The notes under the pieces were generated by a model. It did not search any database and was not told the DNA's origin. It worked only from the letters and a program-made list of their open reading frames with translations. From contig NZ_PKOJ01000008.1 of NCBI RefSeq assembly GCF_002860325.1, forward strand, positions 1 through 64,000: a stretch of DNA of 64,000 bases, read 5' to 3'. The position numbers and the translations under genes are program-made. Source of the DNA: Neptunicoccus cionae (lineage in GTDB: Bacteria; Pseudomonadota; Alphaproteobacteria; Rhodobacterales; Rhodobacteraceae). Positions 27,950-37,229 of the stretch are shown here, in pieces. The first letter of the stretch is position 1, and each line of letters begins with the position of its first letter.

Positions 27950-28737
27950 CAAACCAGCCCCAAAGCTCCGGCACCGCCAAGGGCGAGCACCAGCCCAAGC
28001 GCACAGGACGCGCCGATGGTTCCGTCGAACCGGTCCCACAATCCGCCGTGGCCGGGAATGAGGTTGCTGGAATCCTTGATCCCTGCACGGCGTTTCATCG
28101 AAGATTCAAGAAGGTCGCCAATCTGCGCAGCTACCGCGACCAGCACCGAAAGCAGCACGATCCCGACACCGCCGAGCCCCGCGTTATAGGCCACCACCCC
28201 GACAACTGCAGCCAGAACCCAACCGCCAACCGTGCCGGACCATGTTTTCTTGGGGCTGATCCGCGGCAGGATTTTCGGCCCGCCAATCATCTTGCCCGCG
28301 AAGTAACCACCAACATCCGAAGCCACAACCACAACCAACAGCCAAAGCGTCCAGCCAATGCCAAAATCGCTGCGCAAAACCTGCAGGGTAAAACACCCCG
28401 CAGTAATCGCCGCAGCTGCCAGCAATACGGCCAGAGGGCGTCGATGCCCGAGAAATACCGCACCAACCAGCAAGACAGCCAGTACAACAGCCCAAAGCAC
28501 CGGCAGGAACATCGCCGAGAGCACCAGAGCTGCCAGCAAAAGGCCGAAAACGTAGTTGATCAGCGGAGCATCTGCGTGCATCCGGCTGGTTTCCCAGCCC
28601 ATTAATCCGGCTGCAATTACCAGCAGCACACCAAAGGCATCGCCCCCAACCCAGACCAGCGCCAGACCGATGAACACCAGCGCAAGCGCGGAGATGATCC
28701 GCGTGCGCAGATCCGAGAAGTCCGCACCCGTGTTCAT
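27949..28737 (-). CDS. cdsA: Phosphatidate cytidylyltransferase
   Basis: 262 residues, about eight membrane helices. The CdsA signature is complete at the C-terminus: QIGDLLESSMKRR then IKDSSNLIPGHGGLWDRFDG. It makes CDP-diacylglycerol, precursor of all phospholipids. The start (ATG 28737) overlaps the uppS stop (ATGA). An upstream reading to 28890 lies inside uppS and is rejected. Confidence 0.96.
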   Translation of the reverse strand: MNTGADFSDLRTRIISALALVFIGLALVWVGGDAFGVLLVIAAGLMGWETSRMHADAPLINYVFGLLLAALVLSAMFLPVLWAVVLAVLLVGAVFLGHRRPLAVLLAAAAITAGCFTLQVLRSDFGIGWTLWLLVVVVASDVGGYFAGKMIGGPKILPRISPKKTWSGTVGGWVLAAVVGVVAYNAGLGGVGIVLLSVLVAVAAQIGDLLESSMKRRAGIKDSSNLIPGHGGLWDRFDGTIGASCALGLVLALGGAGALGLV

Positions 28738-29462
28738 TTCGCTACGGCCGCACCGAACCGGCGGTCCCTTGATCTGAACTGGTTCAGCGTCTTGACCAGC
28801 TCGGCCACCGTAAAGTCGGGCCATGCGGTTTCGGTAAAGACATATTCGGCGTAACAGGACTGCCACGGCAGAAAGTTGGATGTGCGGCATTCCCCTGAGG
28901 TGCGGATAATCAGATCAGGGTCCGGCAAATCGGACGTATCAAGGAAATTGCCGATCATCTGTTCGGTCACTTCAGCCGGATCAATCATGCCCATCTTGGC
29001 GGCTTTGGCGATCCGTCCCACAGCACGGGTAATTTCATCCCGCCCGCCATAGTTCAGCGCGATGGTCAGTTTCAGTCCGGTGTTGGTTTCCGTCAGCTTT
29101 TCCAGCTCGTCCATAAGGGAACGCAGCTTGCGGTCCAGCGGTTTGCGGTCCCCGATAAAGCGCACGCGCACATTGTCATCGTCAAGGGTTGCCGCCTCAC
29201 CCCGGATATAGCGTTTGAACAGGTTCATCAGCCCCGTCACTTCCCGTTCGGAGCGTTTCCAGTTTTCGGTGGAAAAGGCAAAAACGGTCAGATAGCCGAT
29301 GCCGTAATCAGGTGCCGCGCGCACCACCTCGCGCACGCGGTCCACCCCTTTGACATGGCCTTTAAGCCGCTCCAGCCCCCGCGCGGTTGCCCAACGCCCG
29401 TTGCCGTCCATAATTACCGCAACATGATCCGCGTGGGTCACAGGGTCTGTTTTCTGCATCAT
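28734..29462 (-). CDS. uppS: Undecaprenyl diphosphate synthase (isoprenyl transferase)
   Basis: 242 residues, cis-prenyltransferase family: VIMDGNGRWA near residue 18 and RTSGECRTSNFLPWQSCYAEYVF near 190. It builds the C55 carrier for peptidoglycan and O-antigen. It lies 44 bases downstream of frr. Confidence 0.97.
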   Translation of the reverse strand: MMQKTDPVTHADHVAVIMDGNGRWATARGLERLKGHVKGVDRVREVVRAAPDYGIGYLTVFAFSTENWKRSEREVTGLMNLFKRYIRGEAATLDDDNVRVRFIGDRKPLDRKLRSLMDELEKLTETNTGLKLTIALNYGGRDEITRAVGRIAKAAKMGMIDPAEVTEQMIGNFLDTSDLPDPDLIIRTSGECRTSNFLPWQSCYAEYVFTETAWPDFTVAELVKTLNQFRSRDRRFGAAVAK

Positions 29463-29506
29463 TTGCCTGCCATATCAGACCTTGCGAGCGCGCCGGCGGG
29501 GCCGGC

Positions 29507-30070
29507 TTACACCTGCATGATCTCTGCTTGTTTGGCTTCGAGAGCCTTATCGATTTTTTCAATTGCCGCATCGGTCATGGACTGAATCTCTTCGGACCAG
29601 ATTTTCTGGTCGTCTTCGCTCATGCCGTTGTTTTTGGCTTTCTTGACCTGATCCATACCATCACGGCGCACGTTGCGTACAGCCACACGAGCCTGTTCGG
29701 CGTAATTGCCTGCCACTTTGGCGAGATCCTGCCGACGTTCTTCGTTCAGTTCGGGGATCGGCAGGCGGATGGTCATGCCATCGCCCACAGGATTGATCCC
29801 GAGACCGGAGTTCCGGATTGCCTTTTCGACAGCGTTGATCAGACCTTTGTCCCAGACCGTCACGGTAATCATGCGGGGTTCGGGAACATTGACGGTACCG
29901 CACTGGTTCAGGGGCATCATGGAACCGTAAGCGTCTACCATCACCGGCTCCAGAATAGAGGCCGAAGCCCGTCCGGTACGCAGCGAAGCAAATTCGGTTT
30001 TCAGCGCAGTCATTGCGCCATCCATGCGACGTTTCAAAGCGTCTACATCAATTTCAATATCGTCACTCAT
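29507..30070 (-). CDS. frr: Ribosome recycling factor
   Basis: 187 residues, normal length. It shows the RRF pattern: [21 protein letters not shown] near the N-terminus, then [17 protein letters not shown], and the [26 protein letters not shown] helix. It splits post-termination ribosomes with EF-G. It follows pyrH by 23 bases. Confidence 0.98.
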   Translation of the reverse strand: MSDDIEIDVDALKRRMDGAMTALKTEFASLRTGRASASILEPVMVDAYGSMMPLNQCGTVNVPEPRMITVTVWDKGLINAVEKAIRNSGLGINPVGDGMTIRLPIPELNEERRQDLAKVAGNYAEQARVAVRNVRRDGMDQVKKAKNNGMSEDDQKIWSEEIQSMTDAAIEKIDKALEAKQAEIMQV

Positions 30071-30093
30071 AGCTCTGTCTCCAAGCGCGGGTC

Positions 30094-30828
30094 TCAGCCC
30101 ACTTTCGTATATGTGCCTTCGCCGCGCAAAATACCAGCAAAGCCGCCGGGTTCATCCAGCGAGAATACCACGATCGGTTTGTGGTTGTCCCGCGCCAGCG
30201 CAATCGCCGAGGCATCCATCACTTTAAGATGCTTTTGCAGCACCTCGTCGTAAGACACTGTATCATAACGCACAGCATCGGCATGTTTTTTCGGATCTTT
30301 GTCGTAAACCCCGTCTACCTGTGTGCCTTTGAAGATGGCCTCGCAGGACATTTCATTGGCGCGCAGTGTCGCGGCGGTATCGGTTGTGAAGTAAGGGTTA
30401 CCGGTGCCCGCAGCAAAAACGCAGACCCGTTTCTTTTCCAGATGGCGCACGGCGCGGCGGCGGATGTAGGGTTCGCAGACCTGATCCATCGGAATGGCGC
30501 TGATCACTCGGGTAAATACCCCTAGGCTCTCAAGTGCGCCCTGCATGGCCAGCGCGTTCATCACTGTGGCCAGCATCCCCATATAATCGGCGGTGGTCCG
30601 TTCCATTCCCTGTGCGCTGCCCTGAAGACCGCGGAAGATGTTGCCGCCCCCGATCACCAGACAAATCTCAACGCCCAGATCGTGAACAGATTTGATTTCG
30701 TTGGCAATTCTCTCGACAGTGGGGGGGTGCAACCCGAACCCTTGATCGCCCATCAACGCTTCGCCGGAAATTTTCAGAAGGACACGTTTATATGTCGGTT
30801 TCTGCTCGTCATGCGATGCGTCAGCCAT
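30094..30828 (-). CDS. pyrH: UMP kinase
   Basis: 244 residues from ATG 30828 (GAGGA seven bases upstream). The amino-acid-kinase fold starts [14 protein letters not shown], followed by [22 protein letters not shown] and [16 protein letters not shown]. It phosphorylates UMP and so feeds UDP-GlcNAc for lipid A and peptidoglycan made downstream in the same cluster. It is the first gene of that cluster; rpsB and tsf, often upstream in other bacteria, are absent. It is divergent from miaA. Confidence 0.97.
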   Translation of the reverse strand: MADASHDEQKPTYKRVLLKISGEALMGDQGFGLHPPTVERIANEIKSVHDLGVEICLVIGGGNIFRGLQGSAQGMERTTADYMGMLATVMNALAMQGALESLGVFTRVISAIPMDQVCEPYIRRRAVRHLEKKRVCVFAAGTGNPYFTTDTAATLRANEMSCEAIFKGTQVDGVYDKDPKKHADAVRYDTVSYDEVLQKHLKVMDASAIALARDNHKPIVVFSLDEPGGFAGILRGEGTYTKVG

Positions 30829-30959
30829 GCGCGATTCCTCGATTTTGGTGCTTCGGCGCAAACTGTCTCATAATCGCGCGTGATTCAATGGCAAATTGCG
30901 CCCTGATCCCCTAAGAGAATTCCCGACCACGACCTTTAGACAGCGATGTTGCGAAAGAT

Positions 30960-31892
30960 ATGACACAAAGCGATGCACCGATCCTGATAGCTGGCCCGAC
31001 AGCTTCGGGAAAATCCGCTCTGGCGCTGCGGCTGGCTGCGCTCACAAACGGTTGCGTGATCAATGCTGACGCATTGCAAGTCTATGACTGCTGGACAGTT
31101 CTGTCAGCCCGCCCGGATGCAAGCGAAACCGCGCAAGCGCCCCACTGGCTTTATGGACACGTAGGTAAATATGAAAGCTACTCCACGGGGCATTGGCTAC
31201 GGGATGTGGAAACCTGTCTGCATGACGCCCGTGCCCAAGGTCTACGTCCCATCATAGTGGGGGGAACGGGACTGTATTTCGGCGCACTGACCCGAGGGCT
31301 GGCCCCAATTCCGCCGGTGCCTGACCATATCCGCTCTGCCGGAAACACATTGCGACTGGAAACCGGCAAAGACGGGTTTCTGTCCGATCTGGAACGGGAA
31401 GACCCCGAAACACTGGCCGGTCTTGATGCCAACAACCCCGCCCGCCTGCAACGGGCCTGGGAAGTTCTGCGCGCTACGGGCAAGGGGTTGTCCCGCTGGC
31501 AGGCCGACACCCCGCCCCCGCTGGTTGACCCGCAGCAGGCTGTGCGCCTTCATCTGGATGCAGACCGCGACTGGCTGGCAGAGCGGATCGGACGGCGGTT
31601 TGATTTAATGATAGAACAGGGAGCACTGGAAGAGGTCAAAGCCTACATCGCCGACGGTTGGGACGAAACGCTTCCCTCTGCTCAGGCGATCGGCGCGAAA
31701 GAGCTCGTCGCCTATCTGCGACAAGAGCTGGACCTGACAACCGCAATTGATCTGTCGAAAACACAGACCCGCCAATATGCCAAGCGGCAGCGCACATGGT
31801 TCCGAAACCGGATGCGGGAATGGACAGCACTCGATCCGCAAAATGATATTTCCGATCAAGAGCTTGAAAAATTGGCTTCAAGCTTTTCTTGA
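30960..31892 (+). CDS. miaA: tRNA dimethylallyltransferase
   Basis: 310 residues. The P-loop GPTASGKSALALRLA (about 13-27) and NADALQVYDCW are typical; GGTGLYF follows, and a basic C-terminus (QTRQYAKRQRTWFRNRM) contacts tRNA. It adds the isopentenyl group to A37 of UNN-reading tRNAs. Its DMAPP substrate comes from the MEP pathway, whose dxr is in the divergent cluster. Confidence 0.97.
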   Translation: MTQSDAPILIAGPTASGKSALALRLAALTNGCVINADALQVYDCWTVLSARPDASETAQAPHWLYGHVGKYESYSTGHWLRDVETCLHDARAQGLRPIIVGGTGLYFGALTRGLAPIPPVPDHIRSAGNTLRLETGKDGFLSDLEREDPETLAGLDANNPARLQRAWEVLRATGKGLSRWQADTPPPLVDPQQAVRLHLDADRDWLAERIGRRFDLMIEQGALEEVKAYIADGWDETLPSAQAIGAKELVAYLRQELDLTTAIDLSKTQTRQYAKRQRTWFRNRMREWTALDPQNDISDQELEKLASSFS

Positions 31893-31969
31893 TTCGATTC
31901 GCAGATTGGGCTTTAGTACCGGCATAAAGAATAAATTTTGATATTTTCGACGCCAAAAGCGAGCCTCTC

Positions 31970-32788
31970 ATGGATGATGAAAGCCCAACACTGATCCGGG
32001 ACACTGAACAACGGGTCTTTGTCGGCTCGCTCGCTGGGACCTTACGCTCCAGCCATCCTGAACTGCGGCTTGATAGCGTCAACGGCTTGCATAAATTCTT
32101 CTGGATCTCCAAAGGCAACGGACGGTGCATGATCAACGGGGTCACGCGGTCGTTCGGGCCGAATACAGTGATATTCATTCCCCATGACGTCCCCCACCGG
32201 CTGGAACTGTCCACGAATGTTTACGGTGTCGTCGTCACGGTTGATCCGAAAGTGCAGGTTGTCCTGCCGGATCATTCGGTTTTCATGCCGATCCTGAACC
32301 TGATGGATCAGAAACAGATTGCCAACCGCTTTGATCGCATTTCAGCAGAGTTCAACACCAGCGGGATCGGGCGCAATCTGGCTGTAGAGTACCTTGTGGG
32401 CCTCTTGTCGGTTCATCTGGCACGGATGGCACAGAAACACTTCAAAGAACCCCAGACAAACGCGGCCCAGCGCCTGATGGAAGCCTTCGTTAATATGCTG
32501 GAAAAAGATTACCGGACCGGACGCACGCTGGCGGAATATGCAAAGGTTCTCGGGGTTACGCCCACGCATTTGACGCGCGTATGCCAGCAGGTGAACGGAA
32601 AGTCTGCCTCGCGCTTGATACAGGAGCGGGTTTTGGCAGAGGCCCGCATGATGTTAAGCAATACAGACCATAAAATTCTGGAAATCTCGAACCAGCTCGG
32701 CTTTTCCTCGCCTGCTTATTTCACGCGACTGTTTTCCGCGAAACAGGGGCAAAGCCCCAAGGCTTACCGCCAGACGGCGCAAAAATAA
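31970..32788 (+). CDS. AraC-family transcriptional regulator
   Basis: 272 residues. A cupin-like N-terminal sensing domain (about 15-100: HKFFWISKGNGRCMINGVTRSFGPNTVIFIPHDVPHRLE) precedes the double helix-turn-helix (about 170-268), with TLAEYAKVLGVTPTHLTRVCQQVNGKSA and ILEISNQLGFSSPAYFTRLFSAKQGQSPKAYR. It lies immediately upstream of, and parallel to, the ABC transporter operon; paired direct repeats at AraC-like spacing lie between them (32856-32913). Control of that transporter is likely but inferred. The effector is unknown. Confidence 0.93.
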   Translation: MDDESPTLIRDTEQRVFVGSLAGTLRSSHPELRLDSVNGLHKFFWISKGNGRCMINGVTRSFGPNTVIFIPHDVPHRLELSTNVYGVVVTVDPKVQVVLPDHSVFMPILNLMDQKQIANRFDRISAEFNTSGIGRNLAVEYLVGLLSVHLARMAQKHFKEPQTNAAQRLMEAFVNMLEKDYRTGRTLAEYAKVLGVTPTHLTRVCQQVNGKSASRLIQERVLAEARMMLSNTDHKILEISNQLGFSSPAYFTRLFSAKQGQSPKAYRQTAQK

Positions 32789-32855
32789 GATGAACCGGCG
32801 GGGCTGAACCGCCTCGTGTCTCTGTCGTCCTAGTTGCAACTAAGTTGAGCTGCAT

Positions 32856-32913
32856 TCACCTGAACGTGAGTATTCTCACCTGACTATGTCGTGGAAACGA
32901 CACTCAATGTCGT
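32856..32913. promoter_or_regulatory. Two pairs of direct repeats with 20-21 bp period
   Basis: TCACCTGA occurs at 32856-32863 and 32876-32883 (period 20), and ATGTCGT at 32886-32892 and 32907-32913 (period 21). AraC-type activators bind such direct half-sites about two helical turns apart. The repeats follow an AraC-family gene and lie about 120 bases upstream of the predicted promoter of the ABC operon. They also contain small hairpins (GTGAG/CTCAC; TGTCGT/ACGACA). This is the main content of the 310-base gap 32789-33098. Confidence 0.45.
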
Positions 32914-33029
32914 TTTCCTGCCTCTAAAACCCACCCAAAGCGAGTGTCCTGTTAAGACGGCGGAGGGAAGTAACTGAACAGCATTCAAGAACATAAGCGG
33001 CAATTCGGACGGGCCCGCCAGCCCGCGAT

Positions 33030-33058
33030 TTGGGCAAAACCGCAATTCGTGCTATTCT
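33030..33058 (+). promoter_or_regulatory. Predicted housekeeping promoter of the ABC operon
   Basis: TTGGGC (-35, 33030-33035), a 17-base spacer and TATTCT (-10, 33053-33058), 40 bases ahead of the binding-protein start codon. It is a moderate match to the sigma-70 consensus. Confidence 0.5.
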
Positions 33059-33098
33059 TAATAAAACAAAAAAAACTTGGTCTATCAGGGAGAAACAT

Positions 33099-34760
33099 AT
33101 GACCTCGACTCGCTCTAATCTGCACCCCGCAGTGGAAATGTACGCCAAGGAACACAAAGCGGGACTTCTGTCCCGACGGGAATTCCTATCGCGCGCCACA
33201 GCGCTCGGGGCGACCGCTGCTGTTGCCTATTCACTGATTGGCACCCCGATGGCAGAGGCAGCAGCCCATGGCGCCAAGCCCAAGATGGGTGGGACAATGC
33301 GCATCCAGATGACTTGCAAGGCGCTGAAAGACCCGCGGGCCTATGACTGGTCCGAGATTGCCAATTTCACCCGCGGCTGGCTGGAGTATCTGGTGCAGAT
33401 CAACGCCGACGGCTCTTTTGAAGGGCGCCTGCTGGAAAGCTGGGAAGCCAATGAAGACGCCACAGAAATCACCCTGAACGTGCGCAAGGGCGTAAAGTGG
33501 AACAATGGGGATGATTTCACCGCTGAGGATGTGGCCCGAAACATCCGCGGCTGGTGTGACAAGGCAGTGGAAGGCAACTCCATGGCCGGTCGCATGGCAA
33601 CTCTTATTGGTGAGGACGGAACCGCGGCCGAAGGTGCGATCACCGTTGTGGACTCCCACACTGTTTTGCTGAAACCGTCCGATCCCGATATTACCCTTAT
33701 CCCGGGCATGGCCGACTATCCGGCAGCGATTGTTCATTCCTCTCATGATCCTGAAAACATGGTTGGCAATCCGGTAGGTACCGGACCCTACATTCCGGAA
33801 TCCTTCGAAGCGGGGGTTAAGGGCGTTGTGGTACGCAACGAGAACCACACATGGTGGGATGCCGAAGCCAACGGCCCTTACGCAGACCGTATCGAATACA
33901 TCGACTTTGGCACGGAACCTGCCGCATGGGTGGCAGGGGCTGAATCCGAGGAATACGATATCGGCTATCGCACAGATGGTGAATATATCGAAATCTTTGA
34001 AACACTTGAAGGCTGGAACCGCTCTACCACAGTGACCGCCAACACCATCGTTGCCCGCTGCAACCAAGTGGCCGAAGTGGAAGGCATGGTGCCATATAAG
34101 GACAAGCGGGTGCGCAAGGCGCTGGCCATGGCCGTTGACAATGCCGTGGTGCTGGAACTGGGCTTTGCCAACAATGGTGAAGTCGCCGCAAACCATCAGG
34201 TGGCACCAATCCATCCCGAATACGCGGATATCGGTCCCCACGTGCATGATCCCGAAGGTGCGAAAGCGCTGATGGAAGAGGCCGGAATGGCTGATTTCGA
34301 GCACGAACTGATATCGCTCGACAGTGACTGGCGAAAAGACTCCACTGACGCCATCGGCGACCAGATCCGTCAGGCCGGAATCAAGATCAAACGGACTGTA
34401 CTGCCGGGTTCAACATTCTGGAATGATTGGGCGAAATACCCGTTCTCGACCACCAACTGGAACCAGCGCCCGCTCGGGATTCAGGTGCTGGCTCTTGCCT
34501 TCCGCTCCGGCGAAGCCTGGAACGAAAGCGCCTATGCCAACCCCGAGTTCGATGCCGCTGTAACAGAGGCTATGGCAATTGCAGATGCAGATCAGCGCCG
34601 TGAGGTTATGGCGCGACTGGAGCAGATGCTTGTTGATGACGGGGTGATGATCCAACCTTACTGGCAGAGCGTTAACCGCTTCTACCGCGATGGTGTAGTG
34701 GGCGCAGAAATGCACCCGTCGTTCGAGATCCACGTACACAAGATCGGCTTTGCCGCCTGA
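33099..34760 (+). CDS. Peptide/nickel-type ABC transporter binding protein
   Basis: 553 residues, SBP family 5 (DppA/OppA). The N-terminus has a twin-arginine signal ([21 protein letters not shown]), so it is folded before export, which is common for this family in alphaproteobacteria. Domain landmarks: [35 protein letters not shown] and [19 protein letters not shown] precedes the ATG. The ligand cannot be read; dipeptides, oligopeptides or glycosides are possible. A strong hairpin follows the gene (34773), expected to keep this protein in excess over the membrane parts. Confidence 0.93.
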   Translation: MTSTRSNLHPAVEMYAKEHKAGLLSRREFLSRATALGATAAVAYSLIGTPMAEAAAHGAKPKMGGTMRIQMTCKALKDPRAYDWSEIANFTRGWLEYLVQINADGSFEGRLLESWEANEDATEITLNVRKGVKWNNGDDFTAEDVARNIRGWCDKAVEGNSMAGRMATLIGEDGTAAEGAITVVDSHTVLLKPSDPDITLIPGMADYPAAIVHSSHDPENMVGNPVGTGPYIPESFEAGVKGVVVRNENHTWWDAEANGPYADRIEYIDFGTEPAAWVAGAESEEYDIGYRTDGEYIEIFETLEGWNRSTTVTANTIVARCNQVAEVEGMVPYKDKRVRKALAMAVDNAVVLELGFANNGEVAANHQVAPIHPEYADIGPHVHDPEGAKALMEEAGMADFEHELISLDSDWRKDSTDAIGDQIRQAGIKIKRTVLPGSTFWNDWAKYPFSTTNWNQRPLGIQVLALAFRSGEAWNESAYANPEFDAAVTEAMAIADADQRREVMARLEQMLVDDGVMIQPYWQSVNRFYRDGVVGAEMHPSFEIHVHKIGFAA

Positions 34761-34772
34761 CACGAAAAGACA

Positions 34773-34804
34773 AAAAGGCCAGAGCATTGCTCTGGCCTTT
34801 TCCG
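34773..34804 (+). terminator. Intra-operon terminator/attenuator
   Basis: A perfect 13-bp stem AAAAGGCCAGAGC / GCTCTGGCCTTTT with an ATT loop, ending in TTTT. It lies between the binding-protein gene and the first permease gene. It is probably leaky, since the downstream permease genes have no evident own promoter. Confidence 0.88.
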
Positions 34805-34914
34805 TCACGCTTAGCAGTTGACTGACGACCAACCAAAAACCAAAGGTCCGGACCCTGTAAATGCCCAGCCAGTCTGGGAGACAACGGTCACGCGACCCAG
34901 CGACAGGGAAATCT

Positions 34915-35997
34915 ATGGGAAGATTTATTCTCCGGCGAACAGGGGTCATGCTACTGACTGCCCTGTGTTTGACGTTCATCGTCTTTTTCATGACCAATCT
35001 TCATCCGAACCTTGAAAAACTGGCGAAGACCGAAGGCAACATGCGCATGACCGATGAACAGGTCGAAAGCTGGCTGGTAAATCGCGGGTATACCCAGAAC
35101 GTTTTTGTTAAGTATGGTCAATGGCTTGGGGTAATGCCTTCACCCCGCTTCGAAGTCGGAGATGAAGTCTATACCCGCTGTTCCCGCCCCGGTGTCCCGC
35201 TTGAAGAAACGGGGCGCTATTGTGGTGTGTTGCAGGGCAACTTCGGGTTTTCAACTGTTTTCAAGGGCGAGGTGTCAGGGATCATAGCAAAGCGCCTGTC
35301 TCTTACCGGATGGCTGATGCTGTTTGTGCTGATCGTGATGGTGCCTATGGCACTGGTGATCGGCATTCTGGCCGGCATGCGGGAAGGATCGCGCACGGAC
35401 AGATCGCTTTCAACTTTTGCAATCGCCACGACGGCAACGCCGGAATATGTGTCCGGCGTGATTTTTGTGGTGTTGTTCGCATCCTCGCGCACCGGCCTGT
35501 CCCCGATCCTGCACGAATGGGGCTGGATCGAAAAGAAAACCATGTTCAAAGGGCTGGCATCAACCGCTGCCAATGACATTACTTTTGCCAACTTCACCCT
35601 GCCCGTTATGGCGCTGGCGCTTTACGGGGTGGGGTATATTGCGCGGATGACACGGGCCTCTATGGCCGAGGTGATGACCGCGCAATACATCCGTACCGCC
35701 CGGCTCAAAGGGGTCAGCTTTCGCAACATCGTGCTCAAACACGCGCTGCGCAATGCGCTGATTGCGCCTTTTACCGTCATCATGCTGCAAATCCCGTGGC
35801 TGCTGACCGGCGTTGTGATTGTCGAAACCCTGTTCAACTACAAGGGCTTTGGCTGGACACTGGTTCAGGCCGCCGGAAACAACGACATCGAGCTGTTGCT
35901 CGGGGTTTCGGTGGTGGCCGTTCTGGTGGTGCTGGTGACGCAGCTCATATCCGACATCGGGTATGTTTTTCTCAACCCGCGCATCCGCGTCAGCTAA
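34915..35997 (+). CDS. ABC transporter permease, DppB type
   Basis: 360 residues from ATG 34915 (AGGGA six bases upstream). About six membrane helices; the first (TGVMLLTALCLTFIVFFMTN) is followed by a larger periplasmic loop than in E. coli DppB, containing a Cys pair (YTRCSRPGVPLEETGRYCG). The EAA loop contacting the ATPase is RTARLKGVSFRNIVLKHALRNAL. Confidence 0.93.
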   Translation: MGRFILRRTGVMLLTALCLTFIVFFMTNLHPNLEKLAKTEGNMRMTDEQVESWLVNRGYTQNVFVKYGQWLGVMPSPRFEVGDEVYTRCSRPGVPLEETGRYCGVLQGNFGFSTVFKGEVSGIIAKRLSLTGWLMLFVLIVMVPMALVIGILAGMREGSRTDRSLSTFAIATTATPEYVSGVIFVVLFASSRTGLSPILHEWGWIEKKTMFKGLASTAANDITFANFTLPVMALALYGVGYIARMTRASMAEVMTAQYIRTARLKGVSFRNIVLKHALRNALIAPFTVIMLQIPWLLTGVVIVETLFNYKGFGWTLVQAAGNNDIELLLGVSVVAVLVVLVTQLISDIGYVFLNPRIRVS

Positions 35998-36012
35998 GGA
36001 AGGGACGACATT

Positions 36013-37218
36013 ATGGAACCTCTCACATCCCTTCAGATCGTCGGCTATGTGTTCATGCAGTTCATCCCTGTCTGGGTCGGAATGCTGGTGATTTTCGCCC
36101 TGTCGATCATGACCAAAAACAAGACCGGACTTTATGGCAAGCTGTTTGACAGCCCGATTGGAATGGTCGGCTTTGCGCTGGTGCTGTTCTGGGTGCTGAC
36201 CGCCATCTTTGCCGATTTCATTATGACCCATGCCGCATTGGAAACCGCGTCGGGTATGAAAAACAAACTGCCTGGCACGCCGTTGCGCGGTGCGGCGGAA
36301 GGCGATTTCCAGTGGTATCTGTTTGGCGGCGACAACCTTGCGCGGGATGTGTTCTCGCGCATGGTGGCTGGTTCCCGGATCGTGCTGATCATTGCACCTG
36401 CGGCCACGCTGTTTGCCTTTATGGTGGGTATCACCCTTGGCCTGCCTGCGGGATATTTCGGCGGGCGCGCGGATACGATCCTGTCGTTCCTGGCGAACCT
36501 TGTGCTGGCCTTTCCGGTGATCCTGCTGTTTTACCTGCTAGTCACACCGGAAATCCGCGCTGCGGGGGCGGAAATCCGCATCTGGGGCGGCAATACTTGG
36601 GTGACGTCGATCCCGAATATACTGGCGGCAATCCTGTTCCTGTTCCCGATCCTGTTCCTGCTGATCCTGTTCCAGTCGCGGTTTTTCACCCGCCCGATGC
36701 TGCGCAACATTCTGATTGCCGGCACGTTGCTGGTGGGGGCATGGATGTATTCGGGACTGGCGTTCAACGCCGACCCTCTCGGCCTGCTCGGGATGGACCC
36801 GAACCTGTTGAACATCTTTGTCTCGGTGGTTTTTGTGAACTCCCCGACCGTTTTCCGGATCGTGCGGGGACTGGCGCTCGATATTCAGACGCGGGACTAT
36901 GTGGCAGCGGCCCAGACCCGTGGCGAAGGTCCGTGGTATATCATGCTCTGGGAAATCCTGCCCAACGCACGGGGCCCGCTGATCGTGGATTTCTGCCTGC
37001 GGATCGGCTACACCACCATCCTGCTGGGGACATTAGGCTTTTTCGGCCTTGGCCTCTCGCCGGAAAGTCCCGACTGGGGGTCCACCATCAACGAGGGGCG
37101 CAAACTGCTGACCCTTTATCCCCACCCTGCCCTGATCCCTGCCCTTGCCCTGATGTCCATGGTGCTGGGGTTGAACCTGCTGGCCGATGGCCTGCGTGAA
37201 CAATCACTTAAAGACTAA
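36013..37218 (+). CDS. ABC transporter permease, DppC type
   Basis: 401 residues, about 100 longer than a typical DppC because of an N-terminal extra helix (QIVGYVFMQFIPVWVGMLVIFALSIM) and an inserted hydrophobic block in the middle (about 185-265). FGGDNLARDVFSRMVAGSRI and the EAA loop YVAAAQTRGEGPWYIMLWEILPNARG are conserved. AAGGAAGGGA precedes the ATG, 15 bases after the DppB-type stop. With its partner it forms the channel. Confidence 0.92.
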   Translation: MEPLTSLQIVGYVFMQFIPVWVGMLVIFALSIMTKNKTGLYGKLFDSPIGMVGFALVLFWVLTAIFADFIMTHAALETASGMKNKLPGTPLRGAAEGDFQWYLFGGDNLARDVFSRMVAGSRIVLIIAPAATLFAFMVGITLGLPAGYFGGRADTILSFLANLVLAFPVILLFYLLVTPEIRAAGAEIRIWGGNTWVTSIPNILAAILFLFPILFLLILFQSRFFTRPMLRNILIAGTLLVGAWMYSGLAFNADPLGLLGMDPNLLNIFVSVVFVNSPTVFRIVRGLALDIQTRDYVAAAQTRGEGPWYIMLWEILPNARGPLIVDFCLRIGYTTILLGTLGFFGLGLSPESPDWGSTINEGRKLLTLYPHPALIPALALMSMVLGLNLLADGLREQSLKD

Positions 37219-37229
37219 GGGAGAGCGGA

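Noticed and set aside
32866-32915. Terminator after the AraC gene
   Set aside because: The GTGAG/CTCAC and TGTCGT/ACGACA stems are short and lack a T-run; the direct-repeat reading explains them better.
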